Assembly (NCBI GenBank): GCA_050313295.1
Contig: JBNPLD010000023.1
Origin: S5-A14a sp022766365
Lineage (GTDB): Bacteria > Bacillota > Clostridia > Peptostreptococcales > Anaerovoracaceae
DNA: 15,400 nt
Strand: one strand, 5' to 3'
Both the position numbers and the translations under genes were made by a program. Numbering within the stretch: position 1 is the first letter of the stretch; the number at the start of each line of letters is the position of its first letter. Shown piece by piece: positions 6,992 to 13,072 of this stretch. The notes beneath the pieces were generated by a model. The model made no database searches. It saw nothing but the letters and a program-made list of their open reading frames with translations, and was not told the DNA's origin.

Positions 6992-8347
6992 ATGCTAAAG
7001 AAACTGGGTCTTTCTTCTATACAGATTTTGACAATTGGATTTGCTCTTATAATCTTGGTAGGTGGAATTCTCCTTTCTCTTCCATTTGCGACAGTGGATG
7101 GAAAAGGACTTCCATTTGTAGACGGACTATTCACATCTGCCTCTGCAACTTGCGTTACAGGTCTTGCCTTGTACGATACAGCTAGCGTGTTTAATTTTCG
7201 AGGACAGCTTATAATCCTTCTTCTAATTCAGACCGGCGGTCTCGGATTTATGGCAATTTTCGCTTCAATACTGACTTTCAGAGGGCGAAAGCTTTCCCTC
7301 TACAGCAGATCATTAGTTCTTGAAACCCTTGGAGCCGGAAAATTCGGCAGGCTTGATTCTGTTTTCTTCACAATGATAAGAGGAACATTTCTCATTGAAC
7401 TTATAGGTGCCTCTGTGATCACCTACAGGCTTATGGCGATTTCCCCAAACATACCTGCTGACAAAGCAATATGGTCCGGAGTTTTTCACTCTGTATCTGC
7501 TTTCTGTAATGCAGGATTCGACATTTTGGGTAGTGTCCCCGGTGGTAAACCCGGTGGTTCACTCGTGCCCTTCAACTGGGACGGAATTACTCTTATAACG
7601 ATAATGTTTCTCATAATTTCAGGTGGAATCGGTTTTGTAGTCTGGAATGATATTTTGAGGTATAGGCTAAAATGGGAGAAATATCCTCTCCACAGCAAAA
7701 TAATGCTGTCATTTACTATTATGCTCATCATGGTTTCGACATGCTTCTTCCTAGTCTGTGAATGGGATCATTCCTTCGTTAAAATGAGCGTTCCTGATAA
7801 AATAGTCAATGCTTTTTTCGCTGCTGTAACACCTAGGACAGCAGGATTTGCAGCTACACCCACCAATAACCTGACTTCTGCCGGGCGCGGACTCACCTTA
7901 ATTCTCATGGTCATCGGTGCGGGTCCCTGCTCTACCGGAGGTGGGATCAAGGTAACAACCTTCGTCGTGCTGCTCTTGTCCATGTGCTCCGAAGCAAAAA
8001 ACTATCGAGACCTGGAAATTTTTAAACGAAGGTTGCCTGACGAAGTCAAGGCCCGTGCCCTGTCCCTGACAACTGCATATATCGGGCTTACAATAATCTC
8101 AACACTGATAATGCTCGTAATAGAACCACATTTCTCCCTGGATGAAGTGTTCTTTGAATGTATTTCTGCCATAGGAACTGTTGGCCTCAGCCTTGGAATA
8201 ACGCCGACGCTGAGTCCCCCTTCAAAAATAATAATAATTAGTCTGATGTATGCCGGCAGACTGGGCAGCCTGTCTGTTGCCATGGCAATAGTAAGAAAGA
8301 AAATTGTACCTGCAATACGCTATCCGTCAGAATCAATAGTGGTTTAA
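6992..8347 (+). CDS. ktrB: Potassium uptake channel subunit, KtrB/TrkH family
   Basis: The 451-residue membrane protein carries the four pore-loop repeats of the Trk/Ktr/HKT superfamily. The filter segments are ATCVTGLA (G57), AFCNAGFD (G175), TPRTAGF (G285) and AIGTVGLS (G398). The conserved intramembrane gating loop is seen as GPCSTGGGIK (311-320). It conducts potassium into the cell, driven by membrane potential and often sodium. The length fits KtrB better than the longer TrkH. AGGGGGA (6981-6987) precedes the ATG. The regulator gene ends 13 bases upstream and the cytosolic RCK partner follows 193 bases downstream. The symbol is by family; TrkH is the alternative name. Confidence 0.93.
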   Translation: MLKKLGLSSIQILTIGFALIILVGGILLSLPFATVDGKGLPFVDGLFTSASATCVTGLALYDTASVFNFRGQLIILLLIQTGGLGFMAIFASILTFRGRKLSLYSRSLVLETLGAGKFGRLDSVFFTMIRGTFLIELIGASVITYRLMAISPNIPADKAIWSGVFHSVSAFCNAGFDILGSVPGGKPGGSLVPFNWDGITLITIMFLIISGGIGFVVWNDILRYRLKWEKYPLHSKIMLSFTIMLIMVSTCFFLVCEWDHSFVKMSVPDKIVNAFFAAVTPRTAGFAATPTNNLTSAGRGLTLILMVIGAGPCSTGGGIKVTTFVVLLLSMCSEAKNYRDLEIFKRRLPDEVKARALSLTTAYIGLTIISTLIMLVIEPHFSLDEVFFECISAIGTVGLSLGITPTLSPPSKIIIISLMYAGRLGSLSVAMAIVRKKIVPAIRYPSESIVV

Positions 8348-8462
8348 ACGCGAGATAATAATTATTTAAAGACTAAATGAAATCATGCAATGCCATGAAA
8401 TCCGGAAAAAGCAAAGAATAAACCGTATAGAGAGCAAAACCAAATGATAAGACAGAGTTTAT

Positions 8463-8491
8463 TTTACGATTTATTTAACTTATATTAATAA
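8463..8491 (+). promoter_or_regulatory. Weak promoter candidate in the ktrB-ktrA gap
   Basis: The 193-base gap between the two potassium genes (8348-8540) is very A+T-rich. TTTACG (8463-8468) and TAATAA (8486-8491) are 17 bases apart and could give separate transcription of the RCK gene. A small TCATG/CATGA inverted repeat lies at 8383-8398 with no T-run. In such A+T-rich sequence, matches of this quality occur by chance. No cyclic-di-AMP riboswitch features were recognised. Confidence 0.25.
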
Positions 8492-8540
8492 CTTTTAGAA
8501 TTATAGAACTAATTTAAATTTATGAAAACAAGGAGAAGTA

Positions 8541-9197
8541 ATGCGTACTATTTTAGTGATAGGCCTGGGACGATTCGGAAGCTCCCTCTGCAAGGCACTG
8601 GAAAATGAGGATGTAGATGTTATGGCGATAGACAGGCACGAACCCAGAGTCAACCAAATCGCTCCGTTTGTAACAGCTGCTCAGATCGGTGACTGCACTG
8701 ATCCGATAGTAGTTGACGATCTGGATGTTAAGGACTTTGATGTATGCTTCGTATGTACAAGCGAAAGTCTCGAAAACAGCCTTGTAATAACTATGCTTTT
8801 GAAGGAACGGGGCGCCAGAAAGGTTGTCACAAAGGTAAATCAGGAAGTTCATGCCGCTCTGCTTCTGAGAAACGGAGCAGATGATGTCATATATCCGGAA
8901 AGGGACATGGCTGTTAGAACCGCCATGAGGTTCAGCGCCAGTAAAGCGTACGATTATGTCGAACTTAATAATAATTTCGGCATATTTGAAGTTGAAACTC
9001 CCAGCAAATGGATTGGGAAAACCATCAAACAGGTGGGAGTCCGCAAAAATTATCGTGTAAATATGATTGCTTACAAGTTCCAAGAAAAAATTGTAGGTCT
9101 AGACAGAGAGGAATACACTTTTAATAACAATGACCATTTGATAATTGCCGGTAACAGAGAAAACTTTAAGAAGTTAATAGAGCAGGACCTAGACTGA
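8541..9197 (+). CDS. ktrA: Potassium uptake regulatory subunit, KtrA/TrkA (RCK) family
   Basis: The 218-residue protein opens with a Rossmann-type RCK_N domain: ILVIGLGRFG, with the G8-x-G10-x-x-G13 dinucleotide loop and D31 at the end of the second strand (AIDRHEP). A conserved VTKVNQEVH segment follows near 97-105. The second half (about 135-218) fits an RCK_C domain, which binds cyclic-di-AMP in several Firmicutes. As a cytosolic octameric ring it would gate the KtrB-like channel with ATP, ADP or NAD. AAGGAGAAGTA directly precedes the ATG. It converges with rlmH. A single RCK_N plus RCK_C unit fits KtrA rather than the duplicated TrkA of enterics. Confidence 0.92.
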   Translation: MRTILVIGLGRFGSSLCKALENEDVDVMAIDRHEPRVNQIAPFVTAAQIGDCTDPIVVDDLDVKDFDVCFVCTSESLENSLVITMLLKERGARKVVTKVNQEVHAALLLRNGADDVIYPERDMAVRTAMRFSASKAYDYVELNNNFGIFEVETPSKWIGKTIKQVGVRKNYRVNMIAYKFQEKIVGLDREEYTFNNNDHLIIAGNRENFKKLIEQDLD

Positions 9198-9229
9198 ACA
9201 CGAAAAATCTCCGGGGATACCAGCCATCA

Positions 9230-9280
9230 GTCCGGCATCGGACACAAGGTCGGCACCATAGTTCTTCAGCGAAACTATGG
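9230..9280. terminator. Paired hairpins between convergent ktrA and rlmH
   Basis: Two perfect inverted repeats lie close together: GTCCG-GCAT-CGGAC (9230-9243) and CCATAGTT-N9-AACTATGG (9256-9280). They occupy the 93-base gap between the two convergent genes, where a terminator is expected. Neither has a strong T-run on either strand, so termination may be weak, or they may only be stable 3' ends. Confidence 0.35.
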
Positions 9281-9290
9281 CAGCCTTGCA

Positions 9291-9770
9291 TCATTTATGG
9301 TAGGTCTCTCCCCTGCTGATTTTGAAAGCTCTATAAACCTGCTCCAGCAGGATAACCCTCATCATCTGATGCGGAAAGGTCATCTTAGAAAAACTCAGGG
9401 CAAAATCGGATCTCCTGCGTACATTATCACCAAGTCCTGTAGAACCTCCGATCACCATGGCTATTTTGCTGTGCCCTTTTAAAAGTATATCGTCCAGTTT
9501 TTCGGAAAGCTCCACAGAGGAAAGGGGTTTCCCTTCCACCTCAAGGGTTATTACATAATCTCCGTCGTTTATCTTCGCCAGAATTCTCTCCCCTTCGGCT
9601 TTTCTGATTTTTGCTTCTTCAGCTGATCCTGCATGTTTAGGTGCTTTTTCTTCAGATATTTCAACTACAGAAACATTTCCGAAAGCAGAAAGTCTCTTTA
9701 AGTATTCATTTACCGCTGCAGTCCAATATTTTTCTTTAAGTTTTCCGACGGCAATAACTCGTATATCCAT
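9291..9770 (-). CDS. rlmH: 23S rRNA pseudouridine-1915 N3-methyltransferase
   Basis: The 159-residue protein is a standard RlmH of the SPOUT class. It has the N-terminal VIAVGKLKEKYW strand and loop, the AdoMet-binding knot MVIGGSTGLG, and the C-terminal signature SKMTFPHQMMR...LLEQVYRA followed by the usual YHK end. It methylates pseudouridine 1915 in helix 69 of 23S rRNA on assembled ribosomes. An in-frame TTG one codon upstream is possible, but ATG at 9770 is chosen: the upstream stop and this start share one base (TGATG), and GGAGG lies 4 bases before the ATG. The pair with yycJ is a familiar Firmicutes arrangement, likely with coupled translation. Confidence 0.95.
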   Translation of the reverse strand: MDIRVIAVGKLKEKYWTAAVNEYLKRLSAFGNVSVVEISEEKAPKHAGSAEEAKIRKAEGERILAKINDGDYVITLEVEGKPLSSVELSEKLDDILLKGHSKIAMVIGGSTGLGDNVRRRSDFALSFSKMTFPHQMMRVILLEQVYRAFKISRGETYHK

Positions 9771-10588
9771 CAAACCTCCAAAAGTTTCCCCATACGGTCA
9801 TGAGACGCCACGTCCATTTGAAAATCTCTGCCAATGATCATATCTTCTTCAAACAACCTGTTTTTAATAGTCAAGACAGCCTGCATTGGAGAATTGTTTT
9901 CTCTGGAAAGGTGTGCAAGCAAAATCCTAGGCTCCTGCTCCGGTTTATCATCGCCGAGATTCTTGCGAAACTCATTCATCTCATAAATAAATTCGGCCGA
10001 CGTCTCATTTGAAAGGTGCCCTACATCGCTCAAAATCCTCCTCTTAAGCTCATAAGGGTATGGACCGCAATGCAAAATATTTACCTCATGGTTTGCCTCT
10101 AAAACCAGCAGATCAGACTTTGCCGCCTCCTCGACCATCTCCCGGCTGAAAACACCGGTATCTGTAATTATCGTCACCCTTCGGCTCCCCGAGCTCAGGG
10201 TAAACCCCACCGGATCCTCTGCATCATGAGAGAGCTGAAATGGCCTGACTTCAATATCTCCCACTGCGAAGCTGCCCTCTTTAATTACAAGCTTTTCCCT
10301 GAGAGCCGGCATCTTTTCAAAAATAGCATAGGCTGTTCCCTCAGATGTGAAAATCTCTCCATTTTTTGCCTTCCTGCTCATCATCCTCAGACTTTTGATA
10401 TGATCCGTATGTTCATGGGTCACCAAAATTCCGTCAATATTCTCCGGGCTTACTCCACATAGGCCTGCACCGTCACAGATTCTTTTTCCTGAAATTCCGG
10501 CATCTATCAATATATTCGTATTATTACTTTTAACCAGATAGCTGTTCCCGGAACTTCCACTGGCAATAGAACAAAATTTTAAACCCAT
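9770..10588 (-). CDS. yycJ: Metallo-beta-lactamase-fold hydrolase, YycJ/WalJ family
   Basis: The 272-residue protein begins with the YycJ hallmark FCSIASGSSGNSYLV, followed by the metal motif THEHTDH (57-63; H58, H60, D62, H63). Further likely ligands are H121 (LSHDAEDP), D143 (TDTG) and H191 (VGHLSN). YycJ/WalJ is a two-metal nuclease-like protein reported to have 5'-3' DNA exonuclease activity and a link to mismatch repair and cell-wall signalling in Firmicutes; the role here is by family. The local ribosome binding site is weak (AAGAG close to the ATG, GAGG about 15 bases away). A leader of about 155 bases and a short overlapping frame precede it. The gene overlaps rlmH by one base at its 3' end. 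Confidence 0.93.
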   Translation of the reverse strand: MGLKFCSIASGSSGNSYLVKSNNTNILIDAGISGKRICDGAGLCGVSPENIDGILVTHEHTDHIKSLRMMSRKAKNGEIFTSEGTAYAIFEKMPALREKLVIKEGSFAVGDIEVRPFQLSHDAEDPVGFTLSSGSRRVTIITDTGVFSREMVEEAAKSDLLVLEANHEVNILHCGPYPYELKRRILSDVGHLSNETSAEFIYEMNEFRKNLGDDKPEQEPRILLAHLSRENNSPMQAVLTIKNRLFEEDMIIGRDFQMDVASHDRMGKLLEV

Positions 10589-10638
10589 AATCTCTTGGTA
10601 TCCTCTTTTCTAAATCTTGAAAATTGCATATATTGCAT
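10579..10638 (-). other. Possible 19-codon leader ORF overlapping the yycJ start
   Basis: On the minus strand GGAGG (10655-10651) is followed 12 bases later by an ATG (10638) that opens a 19-codon frame ending TAA at 10579, 10 bases inside yycJ. The ribosome binding site is stronger than that of yycJ, so the frame could feed ribosomes to it. Its first codons arise from a short tandem repeat, and the spacer is long, so it may be accidental. Confidence 0.25.
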
Positions 10639-10642
10639 ATAT
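10625..10642. repeat. Two tandem copies of a 9-base repeat
   Basis: TGCATATAT occurs twice in direct succession (10625-10633 and 10634-10642) in the leader of yycJ. It is short and may be a slippage product; no function is evident. Confidence 0.6.
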
Positions 10643-10749
10643 CTTGAATTCCTCCGGCTTATCGAAGTCAGCAACTCCTGTTTAAAATCCCAAAACCCTA
10701 AGTATCTACTCTCTAATTATCCATGTCCTAAAGATTTCTGACACTCGAT

Positions 10750-10758
10750 ATTATACCA
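10750..10758 (-). promoter_or_regulatory. Extended -10 promoter of the yycJ-rlmH pair
   Basis: The minus strand reads TGG-TATAAT (10758-10750), a perfect -10 box with the TG extension. There is no matching -35 box at 16-18 bases, which extended -10 promoters can tolerate. Transcription would begin near 10743, leaving a leader of about 155 bases. Confidence 0.5.
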
Positions 10759-10863
10759 CACCATTAAAAATTCCACACTCCTTATGGAATCCGTAATTTT
10801 CAATACATATTTTATTTTCTGACCATATGTCTAAAAAATAACTATATTTTTTTAATAAAACAC

Positions 10864-10892
10864 TTGCAATCTCAATTGAAATTCAATATAAT
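10864..10892 (+). promoter_or_regulatory. Promoter abutting the rnhA start codon
   Basis: TTGCAA (10864-10869) and a perfect TATAAT (10887-10892) are separated by 17 bases. The -10 box ends only 6 bases before the ATG at 10899, so transcription would start at or within a base or two of the start codon. Confidence 0.6.
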
Positions 10893-10898
10893 TTATGA

Positions 10899-11471
10899 AT
10901 GAAATTGAAGATTTTTACAGACGGCGCGTGCTCAGGAAACCAGAACGAAGAGAACTATGGTGGCTGGGGCGCGGTTTTGCGATTGGATTTACAAGACAAT
11001 GTCCACGAAAAGGAGATTTACGGAGGAGAGCCTGACACCACCAATAATCGTATGGAACTTACTGGTGTGATAGAGGCTTTTTCTGCTTTAAAAAAGCCCG
11101 ATCAGGATATTGAAGTCTACACAGACAGCGCCTATATTGTGAATTGCTTTAAAAACAGATGGTATGTAAATTGGCAGAAAAACGGCTGGAAGAATGCTTC
11201 CGGGAAACCGGTAGAAAACAGGGATCTCTGGGAAAAGCTGCTTTCCCTTGTAGAATCACACAATGTGAAATTCGTGAAGGTCAAGGGTCATGTGAGCCTC
11301 CGGTCCTCCGAAGAAATGTGGGGAAAGCATTACCGCAAATTTTTAAAGGAGAGTGGATTCTCTCAAGATGAAGTAAGTATTGCTGATTTTAAAGCCATTA
11401 CCGAAATGAACGTTCGGGTCGATGCCTTGGCTGTCAGGGGAGCCTGTGAGGCTAAGACCCAAAAGATATAG
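10899..11471 (+). CDS. rnhA: Ribonuclease HI with an insertion before the last catalytic Asp
   Basis: The 190-residue protein is a type I RNase H, which cuts the RNA strand of RNA/DNA hybrids. The four acidic metal ligands are visible: D8 (FTDGACSGN), E53 (NRMELTG), D76 (YTDSAYI) and D175 (NVRVDALA). The conserved histidine is H131 in VKGH. In E. coli RNase HI the corresponding histidine (H124) and last aspartate (D134) are 10 residues apart; here they are 44 apart. A charged segment of about 34 residues is inserted in the flexible loop. The start is fixed by the first beta strand, MKLKIFTDG. No Shine-Dalgarno is present and the promoter abuts the ATG, so the mRNA may be leaderless. The rest of the fold looks intact. 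Confidence 0.93.
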   Translation: MKLKIFTDGACSGNQNEENYGGWGAVLRLDLQDNVHEKEIYGGEPDTTNNRMELTGVIEAFSALKKPDQDIEVYTDSAYIVNCFKNRWYVNWQKNGWKNASGKPVENRDLWEKLLSLVESHNVKFVKVKGHVSLRSSEEMWGKHYRKFLKESGFSQDEVSIADFKAITEMNVRVDALAVRGACEAKTQKI

Positions 11472-11489
11472 TCGATTACTTACATCGAC
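11471..11489 (+). terminator. Short hairpin at the end of rnhA
   Basis: GTCGAT (11471-11476) and ATCGAC (11484-11489) form a perfect 6-base stem with a 7-base loop, beginning at the last base of the rnhA stop codon. Only a modest TTTT follows at 11496-11499, so as a terminator it would be weak. I found no clear promoter in 11490-11545, which leaves read-through from rnhA into the next gene possible. Confidence 0.3.
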
Positions 11490-11559
11490 AACCTGTTTTG
11501 TGCCCCCTACACACAGGCTTATTTGTGTTTCACGTTGTTTTAAGAAAGGAAACTAAAGA

Positions 11560-12777
11560 ATGCAGAAGAGATTAGTAGGTACAGTATCAAGAGGTTTGAG
11601 AGCTCCTATTATCAAGGAAGGTGATGATCTGAAAAAAATTGTAGTAGATACAGTTTTACAGGCCGAGAAAGCAGGTGAATTCATCATCAGAAACCGTGAT
11701 GTTCTGGCTGTTACGGAGTCAATTGTTGCAAGATCACAGAATAATTATGCAACTTTAGATGAAATTGCAAAGAGTCTTAGAAATAAGCTTGATGCAGAAG
11801 GATATAGCGGTCAACCACTTGGACTGGTTTTTCCTATCATGAGCCGAAACAGATTCGCTATCTGTCTTAAGGCCATCGCAAGAGCTGTCGATAAGCTTGT
11901 TCTTCTTCTCGGATACCCTTCTGATGAGGTTGGCAATCATCTCGTTGACTTGGATCTTCTCGATGAGAAGGGTATCAATCCATATACTGATGTTCTCAAT
12001 CAGGAGCAGTTTGAGTCAATGTTCGGTAAGTCAAGACATCCGTTCACCGGAATGGATTACATCAATTATTACAAAGAGCTTGCTGAGGCTGAGGGTTGTG
12101 ATGTTGAGATTTATTTCTCAAAGAATCCTAAGGCCATCGTAAAGTACACCGATTGTGTTCTGGCTTGCGACACCCACACAAGACATAGAACCAAGAAATT
12201 GGCTGCCAAAGCAGGAGCTAAGATTGTTTTGTCAATGGACGATATCATGACAGAATCTGTTGAAGGAAGCGGTTACAACTCGGATTTCGGTCTCCTTGGG
12301 TCTAACAAAGCTTCCGAGGATAGAGTTAAGCTTTTCCCTATCAACTGTCAGGATTTCGTTAATTCAATTCAGACTAGTATCAAGGAAGCAACCGACAAAG
12401 ATATTGAAGTTATGATTTACGGTGATGGCGCTTTCAAGGATCCTGTCGGAAAGATTTGGGAGCTTGCAGATCCTGTTGTATCTCCCGGTTACACCGCCGG
12501 TCTTGAGGGTACGCCTAATGAAATTAAGCTAAAATACATTGCTGATAATGAGTTCAAGGATCTGAAGGGCGAGGAACTTCAGAAAGCTATGAGGGATTAC
12601 ATAGAAGAGAAGGCTAAGGCTGCTTCTTCTGTTGAAGATGATATGCTGAAGCAAGGGACTACACCTCGCAGACTCACTGACCTAATCGGTTCTCTCTGCG
12701 ACTTGACTTCTGGAAGTGGTGATAAAGGAACACCGTTTGTATATATTCAGGGTTACTTCGACCACTACACTGATTAA
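11560..12777 (+). CDS. CofE-like (coenzyme F420-0:gamma-glutamyl ligase family) protein, long form
   Basis: The 405-residue protein belongs to the F420_ligase family (CofE type). The N-terminal part shows the GTP-ligase features VGTVSRGLRAPIIKEGDDL (6-24) and DVLAVTESIVARSQNN (47-62), as in archaeal CofE, which adds gamma-linked glutamate to F420-0. It is much longer than archaeal CofE (about 250 residues) and lacks the FMN-reductase domain of mycobacterial FbiB. No other F420 gene is in the window, and most Clostridia do not make F420, so the acceptor is unknown and probably not F420. AAGGA lies 9 bases before the ATG. Codon use looks smooth and well expressed, and the gene has its own terminator. 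Family call is good; the reaction is open. Confidence 0.82.
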   Translation: MQKRLVGTVSRGLRAPIIKEGDDLKKIVVDTVLQAEKAGEFIIRNRDVLAVTESIVARSQNNYATLDEIAKSLRNKLDAEGYSGQPLGLVFPIMSRNRFAICLKAIARAVDKLVLLLGYPSDEVGNHLVDLDLLDEKGINPYTDVLNQEQFESMFGKSRHPFTGMDYINYYKELAEAEGCDVEIYFSKNPKAIVKYTDCVLACDTHTRHRTKKLAAKAGAKIVLSMDDIMTESVEGSGYNSDFGLLGSNKASEDRVKLFPINCQDFVNSIQTSIKEATDKDIEVMIYGDGAFKDPVGKIWELADPVVSPGYTAGLEGTPNEIKLKYIADNEFKDLKGEELQKAMRDYIEEKAKAASSVEDDMLKQGTTPRRLTDLIGSLCDLTSGSGDKGTPFVYIQGYFDHYTD

Positions 12778-12812
12778 TCATCTGTATTCAACAAAAACCA
12801 AAAGATTTATAT

Positions 12813-12866
12813 AATATGCGTCGGGGCAAGCTTGGGAAACAGGTTTTGTCTCTGCGCATATTTTTT
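12813..12866 (+). terminator. Rho-independent terminator of the CofE-like gene
   Basis: AATATGCG (12813-12820) pairs perfectly with CGCATATT (12855-12862), and the right arm runs into TTTTTT (12861-12866). The 34-base loop is large and contains the palindrome CAAGCTTG, so the inner part may fold further. It lies 36 bases after the stop codon. The remaining gap up to 13002 is A+T-rich with nothing else recognised. Confidence 0.65.
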
Positions 12867-13002
12867 CGTACACACAAAATATTTTGTTATCTTAGACAAT
12901 CTTGTCATTCTATACTTATCCGTATAAGTCTGCATATTATTTCAGCTACAAATAAACTTTTGAAATACTCCTATATATGGCTGTACAATACATTAATTCC
13001 TA

Positions 13003-13031
13003 TTGACATTTATTTCACACTCCAGTAAAAT
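13003..13031 (+). promoter_or_regulatory. Strong promoter of the C69 dipeptidase gene
   Basis: A perfect TTGACA (13003-13008) and TAAAAT (13026-13031) are 17 bases apart, one mismatch from the sigma-A consensus. Transcription would start near 13038, giving a leader of about 35 bases. This rules out the earlier in-frame ATG at 13031 as the translation start. Confidence 0.75.
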
Positions 13032-13072
13032 TGATATTGCTAATTATTACTCAATATTACATGGAGACTAAA

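Larger units (their letters stand above)
10589..10898. other. Divergent control region between yycJ and rnhA
   Basis: This 310-base region separates the leftward yycJ-rlmH pair from the rightward RNase H gene. It contains one promoter for each direction (listed separately), the roughly 155-base yycJ leader with a short overlapping frame and a tandem 9-base repeat, and a very A+T-rich stretch at 10780-10862. I see no riboswitch, no T-box element and no tRNA. Confidence 0.6.

Noticed and set aside
8553..9083. 176-codon frame on the minus strand across ktrA
   Set aside because: It lies wholly inside a confidently identified gene, has no recognisable domain and no start signals.
13031..13072. 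Upstream ATG extending the C69 dipeptidase by 14 residues
   Set aside because: It overlaps the last base of the predicted -10 box and lies before the expected transcript start; ATG 13073 has GGAG and begins a proper signal peptide.
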